Shown in pieces: positions 42,488 through 50,700 of a DNA stretch of 64,000 nt (the stretch's first letter is position 1; every line of letters begins with the position of its first letter). Origin of the DNA: Crocinitomicaceae bacterium (GTDB lineage: Bacteria; Bacteroidota; Bacteroidia; Flavobacteriales_D; Crocinitomicaceae); the NCBI GenBank assembly GCA_016708105.1, contig JADJGJ010000001.1, positions 620,001-684,000 on the forward strand, written 5' to 3'. The notes beneath the pieces were generated by a model that was not told the DNA's origin, ran no database searches, and saw only the letters and a program-made list of their open reading frames with translations. A program made the position numbers and the translations under genes.

Positions 42488-42628
42488 CTTATGCTCCTCC
42501 AAAACTTTATTCAAATAATCAATTTGATCTCGTATTTCTGAGGCCTTTTCATAATCTTGATTGGCAACAGCTTTCGCTTTTTCGCTTTCGAACAATTCAA
42601 TTTTAGCTAACAATTCTTTTTCGGTCAT
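42467..42628 (-). CDS. UVR-motif miniprotein (53 aa)
   Basis: From ATG 42628: MTEKELLAKIELFESEK, then AVANQDYEKASEIRDQI and a charged helical tail. The xxNQDYEKAxxIRDxIxxL pattern is the UVR motif that forms the UvrB-UvrC helical hairpin and also occurs in ClpC and McsA. As a free-standing miniprotein it would be a protein-interaction hairpin. Composition and motif make it a credible gene despite its length. It is in the same orientation as the 120-aa gene 31 bp upstream. Confidence 0.72.
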   Translation of the reverse strand: MTEKELLAKIELFESEKAKAVANQDYEKASEIRDQIDYLNKVLEEHKKQTSAN

Positions 42629-42659
42629 AGTTCTTATATGTATTAAGCATCAGGCGTGA

Positions 42660-43022
42660 TCAATAACCACTGCTCCAATACCACAACTCAATTTCAATTT
42701 TATCATAGGCCGCTGCGGAATTAATAATGGCTTCAATCTGTCCTTCAATAAAGGGGTCTTTTTTGCGGTACCAAGGCGTAAAGCTCAGGTCACTCTTTTC
42801 TGGCTCATCGGGCGGAAGATTAGCTTCGTGAATGGCTCGCAGTTCTTCTCCGGTGACGGTTAGGTGATAATCAATTTCTCCGCCGCATAATTCTTCTCGA
42901 AAATTATATGCTTTGCGCAGTTTTTCTTCACTCCACCACGGAACTCGCAGCCTGAGAATTTGTTCGTCATTTTTATGGCAACAGATGCAGCATTCAATCA
43001 TAGGTGTAAGGATTTTTGACAC
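42660..43022 (-). CDS. Hypothetical protein (120 aa)
   Basis: A soluble 120-residue protein; the N-terminus carries a Cys cluster (ECCICCHKNDEQ) that could bind metal. Further on it has RVPWWSEEKLRK, ELCGGEIDYHL and a C-terminal aromatic IELWYWSSGY. No recognised domain. It lies 31 bp downstream of the JAB-domain gene on the same strand, so it may belong to that operon (zinc-ribbon protein, JAB protein, this protein, UVR miniprotein). Confidence 0.55.
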   Translation of the reverse strand: MSKILTPMIECCICCHKNDEQILRLRVPWWSEEKLRKAYNFREELCGGEIDYHLTVTGEELRAIHEANLPPDEPEKSDLSFTPWYRKKDPFIEGQIEAIINSAAAYDKIEIELWYWSSGY

Positions 43023-43053
43023 TAAATTTCATTGGGTAATTTTTCTCTTTTTT

Positions 43054-43914
43054 TTATACGTTCGGTATAAATATTTCCGCACGCCCTTTGGTGAGGCGGT
43101 TATAGTACGGTGGGTTTTTAATTTGATCAGTACTTGACAACATTAATGGCAAACGTGCTGCAAGACTCATAATAACCGGAAAGCTATACTTCGGGTATTT
43201 TATGGCGGCAAAAATCATAAGTGCTGCTCCTAATCCAATTCCCATTTTTTGGTTGTCGGTTAATTTAAGCGACGAGACTATTCTAGCAGCCCGTTCTATA
43301 TTTTCTGCTTGTATATTTTTTTTGCTGTCTTCAAATCCTTGAGGAGCAACGAACCCATTGTAGATACCAATGAACAAATCCGAATTAAAGGAATCGTTTC
43401 CAACGATCAAACAGCGGGGCATCAATAAACTGGTAGTTCCAATCTTTAACGGAAAAGTACTCTCGAATTTATCTTGATCAGAAGTCTCTGTTTTTAAATA
43501 GGAGTATGAAATTTCTTGCAAAAAATTAGCACCCTTTACCGGGTGCGTATGAAATTTCATGGGTAAATAGCCACCGGAACTAATCTCTGATAGAACCGTG
43601 TTTGATTCGTCTGCATCGGGTAAATAAGCGTTCGATTTATTCAATTGGTCTGCTCGTGGTTTATCTTCAATGGCATTTCTAATAAACGAGACTTTCTCAA
43701 CTAGGTAAATGACAGATTCTTTTTCACCTTGAGGTTTAACCCAAAGCATACCGCCCACTTCCTCATCAGCTTTGTACTTGTTTTTAAGCAATGAAACAAC
43801 CTCTTCCGTGAAAATAAATTTAGACGGAGTGGTTAAAATGAGCAAATCATTTCCATTTGTATTTTTTGAATCAAGTAATCCAGTCTTACGATATGCTATT
43901 AAATGTGCCTCCAT
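43054..43914 (-). CDS. JAB/MPN-domain metalloprotease-like protein
   Basis: 286 residues from ATG 43914 (MEAHLIAYRKTGLLD); this ATG shares its A with the TAA of the upstream gene (TAATG), so translation is coupled. The N-terminal half looks like a JAMM/MPN domain: a Glu-containing strand EEVGGMLWVKP and the zinc motif MKFHTHPVKGANF (HxHP), with a later S...D (SYSYLKTETSDQD) as the third ligand candidate. JAB proteins cleave ubiquitin-like conjugates or peptide C-termini. Two possible membrane segments lie near the C-terminus (MGIGLGAALMIFAAIKYP; FPVIMSLAARLPLML). Substrate unknown; no ubiquitin-like or E1/E2 gene was recognised nearby. Confidence 0.68.
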   Translation of the reverse strand: MEAHLIAYRKTGLLDSKNTNGNDLLILTTPSKFIFTEEVVSLLKNKYKADEEVGGMLWVKPQGEKESVIYLVEKVSFIRNAIEDKPRADQLNKSNAYLPDADESNTVLSEISSGGYLPMKFHTHPVKGANFLQEISYSYLKTETSDQDKFESTFPLKIGTTSLLMPRCLIVGNDSFNSDLFIGIYNGFVAPQGFEDSKKNIQAENIERAARIVSSLKLTDNQKMGIGLGAALMIFAAIKYPKYSFPVIMSLAARLPLMLSSTDQIKNPPYYNRLTKGRAEIFIPNV

Positions 43915-44474
43915 TATTTTTTCAATTTTGGTTGGTTCATTTTCACCATCTCCAAATCCACTTCCTTCCCATTTTTCAAATTCCAACAGGTACCACAATT
44001 TAAGCATTGTTTGGCACTGTAATTCTCTTGATGCACATTTAAAATTATCAACGAATCTTTCCGCCAGTATTTATCACAACGAGGACATCTTTTTTCACCA
44101 GGTTCTAATTTGGTTTTTAAATCACGGTCTGTAACGTGAACATGATCCAATGCGCCCATGCGATCTGTGCCGTATGGCCGAGTAAAAAATGGTTTGGTCA
44201 AAATGTAGTAATTGAAATAGGCGTCATCAAAATTGCGTTTAGGTTTTACCGCTTTTATTTTCTGGGTGATGTCTTTGAAGTCACCTGTGAACTCAAAATG
44301 ATGACCACTGGTTTCAATAATGTAAATCGGAAATTTCTCTACCGGAATTTCAATCAATTCAGCTTCTACCTTGCCTTGAATTTTTGCCAGGTATTCTTTT
44401 GCCTTATTTTTATCATTGGTCAAAGCTGCAATCCATTTTAGGTTGGTGGTTTTGCAATGAATGGCGTATTTCAT
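43914..44474 (-). CDS. Zinc-ribbon hypothetical protein (186 aa)
   Basis: Start placed at ATG 44474 (MKYAIHCKTTNLKWIAAL); a longer frame from 44567 would consume the divergent promoter region. The first ~110 residues are unrecognised; the C-terminus holds a zinc ribbon: RCPRCDKYWRKDSL ... QCLNCGTCWNL (two CxxC pairs ~35 apart). It is directly coupled by a TAATG overlap to the JAB-domain gene, so the two products probably work together, perhaps as substrate recognition plus protease; this is inference. Confidence 0.65.
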   Translation of the reverse strand: MKYAIHCKTTNLKWIAALTNDKNKAKEYLAKIQGKVEAELIEIPVEKFPIYIIETSGHHFEFTGDFKDITQKIKAVKPKRNFDDAYFNYYILTKPFFTRPYGTDRMGALDHVHVTDRDLKTKLEPGEKRCPRCDKYWRKDSLIILNVHQENYSAKQCLNCGTCWNLKNGKEVDLEMVKMNQPKLKK

Positions 44475-44593
44475 ACTATTGGTGTTTGCGCGGAAAGTAC
44501 TGGTGTTAGGACGTAATCTATTTACGTTGTGGGGAAACATTTTGGCATTGAGTTTCAGAAAAATCACTTTATTTGTAACACAATATCAGGAGA

Positions 44594-45160
44594 ATGAAGT
44601 TTACTGTACACCATACATGCAGAAAAGACGGAGGAGAAAGAGAAGTACTGAAAAATTTCCCCTACCTGTCAGAATATAAACCAGAAGAGGGCAAAAAGCC
44701 TTTCTTAGGAGAAGGGTACTATTTTTGGGATTACAACTTCGAATATGCAAAATATTGGGGTAAATCTCATTGCAACAGTCAATTTTATGTCTGTGAAGTG
44801 GATATTACGATTGATCACGAAATGGACGGTTTTTATTTGGATTTAGCGGGTAACCGTAAAGATTTAGTAGGTTTTGTCGAACTCTTGGATGAATTCAATT
44901 TAATTCACCCTGAAGGAACCCAGGGTATTGACCTTTGTTACATTATTGACTATTTGCGTTCGCAATGTCCTGAAGAGGCTTTCCCTTATGAGGTTATACG
45001 TGCCGTAGATTATAGGAATGCTGATCTGGAGGGCATAAAAATTGTATTCAATGAAGATCGGAAAAACTTCACCATGCTGAATCCCCGAATCCTAATTTCT
45101 TTTAAAAACAAGCAAAAAATTGTATCTTTAACCGAACCTATTATTAAGTTTGCATCGTAG
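44594..45160 (+). CDS. ADP-ribosyltransferase-like protein (188 aa), tentative
   Basis: The N-terminus has the motif order of an ART/PARP-like fold: FTVHHTCRKDGG (H in the first strand), then FLGEGYYFWDYNFEYAKYWGK, the G-x-GxYxxxxxxxAxxWG block shared by DUF3990-type and related ADP-ribosyltransferase toxins. The terminal Glu cannot be pointed to with confidence. If correct it would transfer ADP-ribose from NAD to a target and could be the toxin of the following three-gene group (112-aa protein 8 bp downstream, SecB-like chaperone after that). Confidence 0.5.
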   Translation: MKFTVHHTCRKDGGEREVLKNFPYLSEYKPEEGKKPFLGEGYYFWDYNFEYAKYWGKSHCNSQFYVCEVDITIDHEMDGFYLDLAGNRKDLVGFVELLDEFNLIHPEGTQGIDLCYIIDYLRSQCPEEAFPYEVIRAVDYRNADLEGIKIVFNEDRKNFTMLNPRILISFKNKQKIVSLTEPIIKFAS

Positions 45161-45168
45161 AACGAATT

Positions 45169-45507
45169 ATGGAAGCGCTGGAGAAAGCAAAATTGGCCTT
45201 ACGTGCGCACCTTTTAGCGAATAAAGAAAAGGTGGCAGCAGATTTACTTGCTATGCGCAGTAAATCAGAGGGAAATGACATTTTTAACTATGTCGAAGGT
45301 TTGTCAAATGCCTATAATTTAGGTGCCGTTTCTGTCACGAACGAAGTTTCATTTGAAGCGTTAATCACCGAGGTTGAATTGTATAAAGTTGAACTTGGTT
45401 GGAATGTGGAAGCTCATTATTCTCCGCCTATAATTGTAACCAAAGAACTAATAGAAAAAGACCCCGAAAGAAAATCGGGGTCTTTTTTTTGTAATATTGT
45501 AGTATGA
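45169..45507 (+). CDS. Hypothetical protein (112 aa) with a terminator inside its 3' end
   Basis: A helical N-terminal half (ALEKAKLALRAHLLANKEKVAADLLAMRSKSEGNDIFNY) is followed by a short beta-rich part. No family is recognised. It lies between the ART-like gene and the SecB-like gene (ATGA overlap with the latter). The last ~16 codons are also a textbook intrinsic terminator (45456-45490), so full-length message and downstream expression would depend on read-through. It may be the antitoxin of a chaperone-assisted system; that is speculation from gene order. Confidence 0.6.
   Translation: MEALEKAKLALRAHLLANKEKVAADLLAMRSKSEGNDIFNYVEGLSNAYNLGAVSVTNEVSFEALITEVELYKVELGWNVEAHYSPPIIVTKELIEKDPERKSGSFFCNIVV
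45456..45490 (+). terminator. Intrinsic terminator overlapping coding sequence
   Basis: An AAAAGACCCCGA / TCGGGGTCTTTT stem with an AAGAAAA loop is followed by a T8-type tract. It lies inside the 3' end of the 112-aa gene and 14 bp before the start of the SecB-like gene. Confidence 0.85.
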
Positions 45508-45923
45508 TTGAAGCAAAACCGGCATCATTTTCAATGGAATCATTCAGAGTACCAAAGTTTTCGTACGATGAAGGGAATCACATGACCACTGAGCTTAAAC
45601 TTGCGTTTATGCCTTCTGGTGTTTTTGACTCAACTAAAAGTGAATTTCAAATCAGTTTGAATTTGGTTACGCATGATTCTCAAAATGAAAATAAAATCAT
45701 CTGTGAAGTAAATTCTGTAGCTCTTTTTAAATTTGATCGACAAATTAAATTAGAAGAAATACCACCTTATTTTTATCAGAATGCCATTGCGATTATGTTT
45801 CCTTATATTAGGGCGTTCATAAGCACATTAACGCTGCAAGCAAACACTAAACTACTCAAACTTGGTTTAATGAATTTGTCTGATTTGGAAAATCCGTTAA
45901 GGGCAAATACTAAGGTGATTTGA
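45504..45923 (+). CDS. SecB-like chaperone
   Basis: 139 residues resembling Bacteroidota SecB-fold proteins: SFRVPKFSYDEG near the start, then the diagnostic region EIPPYFYQNAIAIMFPYIRAFISTLTLQANTK and LGLMNLSDLENPL, equivalent to the conserved (Y)P(Y)xR...SxLTxxxxxPxxxLxPxNF region of SecB. SecB holds unfolded proteins; solitary SecB paralogues may serve toxin-antitoxin-chaperone modules. The start codon overlaps the previous stop (ATGA), placing it in an operon with the 112-aa protein and probably the ART-like protein. It is convergent with the membrane protein gene that follows (overlap 14 bp). Confidence 0.75.
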   Translation: MIEAKPASFSMESFRVPKFSYDEGNHMTTELKLAFMPSGVFDSTKSEFQISLNLVTHDSQNENKIICEVNSVALFKFDRQIKLEEIPPYFYQNAIAIMFPYIRAFISTLTLQANTKLLKLGLMNLSDLENPLRANTKVI

Positions 45924-46584
45924 GTTTTTTCGAAAATCTCCTTCGTTTCAATTTTTCTGTGTCTTTTTTCAAACCTAATTGATAAACCACAAAATTCATT
46001 GATTGTTTCCAAGATAATCTGGCATGAATAAAAAACAGCGCAGCCATAACTAGATTTATAATGATCCAGGTACAATTGACCTCAAAACCTATTACACATC
46101 CTAAAACAATCGAAAGGAAAAAAGCTAGACAGCAATTAGCGGAAATAAAAAAGGAATTCCATCGCCTTGAAAGCCATTTTTGATTTTCTTCAGTTATTTG
46201 TTCATGATCATACGAAATACCGGCAGATAAATCATCTCTATTCTCTGTGTGGTTCAAATGTTCCCTACCATTTTTAAGGTTGATTTTTTCCCAGATATTT
46301 TCTGAAAATTGAAATTCATAAGTTGATTTCCAACGGCAGAAATTCGCAAACTCCGTCAAGAAAAGTACAGTAAAAAGGCCAATTACATGACCAAGAAAAA
46401 GAACAAAAGCAATACTCAAAATACCTGCGGCGAGATCACCCAATTCTATTAGATCATTTGTAATCTTCTTTAGGTTTGGATCTAATTGATCTTTATAACC
46501 ATCGGTCATAAAGCAAAGCAATAGCATAGAGCTAACTATGACCATTGGAGGATATAAGAATCTTAAGTTTCTTTCTTCAATCAT
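45910..46584 (-). CDS. Multi-pass membrane protein (224 aa)
   Basis: About four predicted membrane helices: MVIVSSMLLLCFM (~13-26), AAGILSIAFVLFLGHVIGLFTVLFL (~52-76), FFISANCCLAFFLSIVLGCVIGF (~146-168) and WIIINLVMAALFFIHA (~173-190). A cytoplasmic, charged loop with ENIWEKINLKNGREHLNHTENRDD lies between pairs. No family recognised. It is 35 bp downstream of the 113-aa fragment on the same strand and overlaps the 3' end of the SecB-like gene. Confidence 0.6.
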   Translation of the reverse strand: MIEERNLRFLYPPMVIVSSMLLLCFMTDGYKDQLDPNLKKITNDLIELGDLAAGILSIAFVLFLGHVIGLFTVLFLTEFANFCRWKSTYEFQFSENIWEKINLKNGREHLNHTENRDDLSAGISYDHEQITEENQKWLSRRWNSFFISANCCLAFFLSIVLGCVIGFEVNCTWIIINLVMAALFFIHARLSWKQSMNFVVYQLGLKKDTEKLKRRRFSKKLKSP

Positions 46585-46619
46585 GGGTCTGCTTAACGAC
46601 TGTATGTTATGTCGCTCAT

Positions 46620-46961
46620 TTATTTATCACCCTCAATCAGTTTGATCTCCGGTATCTCTTTCATCAAACCTAAATTCTGTTTTACCAGATGACTTGAATC
46701 ATTCAACCTCTCAAAAACTTCTTTACAAATTTTCATTTTTTCAGAATCACTCATGTCATCAGTAAATTCTGGTAATTGACCAAGGTGCTTAATAATTTCA
46801 CGCTCGTGCTTTTTTATTAGATCCGGGAAATACAATTCATAAACCATGCCGTCAATGATTTGTTCGAAATAAGAAGGTATTAGAAGCTCGGCAACATTGT
46901 TTGTACCAATTTTTTTAGCGAGGATAATAAAGTCCGCAAGTGCGCTAAATTTATTTTGCAT
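46620..46961 (-). pseudogene. C-terminal remnant of a type IIG/Eco57I-like methyltransferase
   Basis: 113 residues with FEQIIDGMVYELYFPDLIKKHEREIIKHLGQLPEFTDDMSDSEKMKICKEVFERLND. This block (ID.MVYELYFP...IK....I...LG......DDMSDEEK) is what I recall at the C-terminus of many ~1000-residue Eco57I-type restriction-methylation proteins. No methylase motifs remain upstream; the cassette repeat starts 60 bp upstream. It is best read as the tail of a deleted gene, though a free-standing small gene cannot be excluded. Confidence 0.5.
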
Positions 46962-47048
46962 TTTAAGGTCAGAAGATATTATCGGTAGTTCCGTTAAAGG
47001 AGTATAAAATATTTCTACCGAGTTGCAAAATGAACTGCCTAAATATTT

Positions 47049-47225
47049 CTATAGTTTAATAATTTTCACTTGTTTGATGGTATAGTAATGACCATAGCGT
47101 TCTCCTAGTTCTTCACGGAACGCATCCATCCATGTGTTAAGAGTGCGTCCTGTTGTACCATACATGGCAGCCAGTTGCTTGTGTGTGTATGGCTTAATGT
47201 CCAAATCATTATTCTCGAATTCCAT
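47049..47225 (-). CDS. Small HTH protein (58 aa), copy 2
   Basis: Same protein as at 23620-23808 up to the segment ending VKII, but a 2-base loss changes the last residues (KL then stop, instead of LNYRNI). The HTH core (LAAMYGTTGRTLNTWM) is unchanged, so DNA binding should be retained. Conservation of the coding frame and of the three operators in both copies suggests the pair function together. Confidence 0.6.
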   Translation of the reverse strand: MEFENNDLDIKPYTHKQLAAMYGTTGRTLNTWMDAFREELGERYGHYYTIKQVKIIKL

Positions 47226-47459
47226 ATCATCATCGTTTTGGGTAGTTAGTAATTTGATCTTTCTAAAAATGCTTTTTCATGTTTTGTTATGACGTTTCAT
47301 AACGAATATAAATTACACTTGTTACAAAAAGTAACCCTTAAAAAAACTTAACGGTGCGGAATTATTATTCGCAATCAAGTCACAGATATGTGTGATTACA
47401 TCATTGATTTTTTCTTTGATTGATTTGAAAACATCATAGCGTAAAAAACTACTTTGGCA

Positions 47460-47540
47460 CGTCGGAAAACCGACATCTTTTTTGAAATAATTGTCGGATA
47501 TCCGACATGAAAACAAGGGTGAAATGTCGGTTATCCGACA
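47460..47540. promoter_or_regulatory. Three palindromic operator-like sites, copy 2
   Basis: CGTCGG-AAAA-CCGACA (47460-47475), TGTCGG-ATAT-CCGACA (47492-47507) and TGTCGG-TTAT-CCGACA (47525-47540). Spacing is 32 and 33 bp, against 33 and 33 in copy 1. Confidence 0.7.
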
Positions 47541-47771
47541 CGATGAAAATTCTGAAATAAAATATTGTAAATAAATTTCGGATGCACAAAAAAAAATGAT
47601 GGTGAATTTAAACGGTTTAAGCTATTAAACGTGAATTCATACATTAGTGGTTGAGTTAATTCACTGATTGTTTTTCAAGTTTATTATGGCTAGTTTGGCA
47701 ACGGATGGTTGAACATCCACATCTCGATTCTGAATTTTATTACTCTATTAAGTGGTTAAATATCCATAATT

Positions 47772-50700
47772 ATGAAACAATTCTTTGCATATCTGACGCC
47801 TGTAATTATAGTCCTTTATTCGGCTAATAATTCGTTTGCACAAAAACTGTTACAAGAAAATTGGGAATCAAATTATACGCATCAAGATTCCATCTTTAAC
47901 GTGTCTACTGATTTGGATGCAAATGGAGATGTATTTGTTACCGGTTATGTTGTCGATCTAACCGAAGGCAGAAACATTATTACACTTAAGTATGATAGCG
48001 ATGGTACGTTGCTCTGGTCAAATATCTATCATTTTGGATCGGATGACCGAGGATTTAAAAATCTGTGTGACGGCACCGGAAATGTTTATACTCTTGGCAG
48101 AATTTCAAATGGAGGAACCTCTTCCTTAATAGTTTTGAAATATGATTCTGCTGGTAACCAAGTTTGGGCTTTCTCCCATACTATTGGTGTGACAAATGAA
48201 CCCTCTGATATGCTAATCAATTCTGACGGAAACATTGTGATTTTGGGTGATGCACTAGTTGGTGGTCAGCATGATGTGATTTTAGCTGAGATCAACCCCT
48301 TTGGTAGCCTTGTAGCGAACTATCAATACGATAGTGGAGCAAATGACTACCCGGTTAATTTGGATGGAACGACCGGCAAAATTGCGTTGGGACTGACAAT
48401 CGATGATGGGTTAACAATAAGCTCCAGATTAATTCAATTCAATAATAGTTTAACTGTGGACTGGTACAAAGACTTGACGTATGGTGGTCTTTACGAGGTT
48501 AGGGCTATTAAATACGATCAAAATAATGATTTAATTTCTTTAATTAATAATAATGACTCTTTGAATGAAGCTGTTCTCTTCAAATATTCTTCTATTGGAG
48601 ATAGTTTATGGACAAAAAATTTGGATGCAGGAAATACGTATGAACCTGGGAAGAGTTTATTTATTGATGGCTTTAATAATGCAATTGCTACCTACGTTCA
48701 CAATGGTCAGTCTGAGGTAAGTGTCAACCTTGTGAACGAGAATGGTGAGTTGGAATGGAATAAATATTATTATTCAGGTGGATTAGACTTTAAGAATTTT
48801 TCTGTGATTTCTGACAACACACGAATTATTGTTGCCGGTACTGAATCAAATTTGGTGACCAGTAATATGGTCATGTTTAGTTTGAATTATGATGCTGTTT
48901 TACGCTGGCAATACCATGAAAATGGTAACGGTGGTAATAGAAATCAGCTAACTGATTTTGATTTTAACACCAACAATCATATTCTTATGACTGGTCAAAT
49001 AAAATACGGAACACTTTATCAAATAGCAGTGTTTGATCTGGTAGAAGAAGATGCTTTTAACGCACCAGATGTTTCGAATGCACCTACCGGAACGTTAGCT
49101 TATTTCCCATACTTCAACCAAACGAAGGACATTAACGGAAATACAATTGAAGGACTTTGCTTCTACGGCAATTTGAATTCAAACGGTAATTTCCTGTTTA
49201 ATAAATCACTCATTCACACTGAAATTTTGAATGATGGTGACACCACGACAATAGATTCCGTAATTAGATGGGATTTTACTTTCATGGGAGATTTTAGACC
49301 ACAGGTACCCACTGGAATAAACCCAAGTGGATATTATGTCAATTATTATTATGCCGATGTACAAAGAGAGAAAATTGACGCATTTAAGAAGGTTATTTAT
49401 TCGAATGCTTATGAAAAGATTGATATGGAGATTGGCGCAAACTATTTTGGTAATACCATTTTTTTCATTGTTAAACCAGGAGCTGATTACCATGAGATCA
49501 GCTGGAATATAAATGGCGCTTCTGTCTCAGTCAATTCCGACGGATCACTCTCTTGTACTTCTAATGGTCATATTCAAACCTATCAGAAACCTATCGTTTA
49601 TCAATTAGATTCGTTTGGAAATCCGGTTCAAATTGGCTATTCTACACCAACATATGGTTATGCGCTAGATGTTTCTCAAACTGTAGCATTTCATTTTCCA
49701 ACCGGATTTTATGATACTTCAAAACCATTAATAATTGAACTCACGCAAACAGGAACAAGTCAAAACAAAAGTTCTGAAGATAATTTTAAGTGGTGCTCTT
49801 ACATTAGATTGCCAAATGAGACTGCTTTTGGAGAAGCAAAAATTAATAAAATCGATACAGACGACAATAACAACTCTTATTATGTTGGTCAGTTAGAATC
49901 CAGTGGGCTTTCTGCTTTTCCAACAACCCCAGGTATCTTGGTTGATGTTCCACAAGGATATGTTGACATGACTGTTATGAAATTAAATAATGAAATTGAA
50001 ATCGAATGGGCGACTTATTATGGGGGGACAGGTGGAGAAGCTGGTCTCTCAATAGCTGTTGGATTATCATCTACTTCACCAAAAGTATTCATTACCGGCA
50101 CAAGTAACTCTTCTGATTTTCCTTTGGTTGGTCTGGTTGGTAGCTACTTACAAAATTCCACAGGAGAATCATGTATTGTTCAATTGGATCATGACGGAAC
50201 TGCCGACTGGTCAACAAGATTTGAAGCAAAATTGAATGATTGTGAGATTGTAGAAAATAAAATATTTGTAGTTGGAACCTTCGGAATTCAAACACCACCG
50301 TTATTGGATGATGGAGTGAATTATTATTCTGAAAATGGAAAAGGATACATAGCAAATTTTAAACCAGGAGGTTTTTTCAGTCATGGAACGTATTTTGGAA
50401 CAACAGCAGCCGACCCTGACGGGTACTGTGAGATAACGGCTATTGATTGGAACGGATTACAAAATTATGCCTTGACAGGTATCACTACTTCTCCAAGTTT
50501 TAATCATGTCAATGCGCCTGGAATTAATTTTACTACTTATGGTGGAATTCACACGGATGCTTTTATTGCCAGCGTTCATACCCTTGGAAATATTGATTTT
50601 GCTTATTATATCTATTCCCCACCATACTCCGAGGGGCCTTCTATTCCAATAGGTTATGATTTGTATTATTACCCTGAAGGAGATCGTGGCAACGACATTA

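Larger units (their letters stand above)
47020..47619. repeat. ~600-bp duplicated cassette, copy 2
   Basis: Near-identical to 23601-24203 in the same orientation, upstream of the 1312-aa SBBP protein. Differences seen: two bases lost near the HTH stop codon (changing its C-terminus), one T lost between the first two palindromes, and a few substitutions. The 150 bp between the cassette and the next gene show no ORF. Confidence 0.9.
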
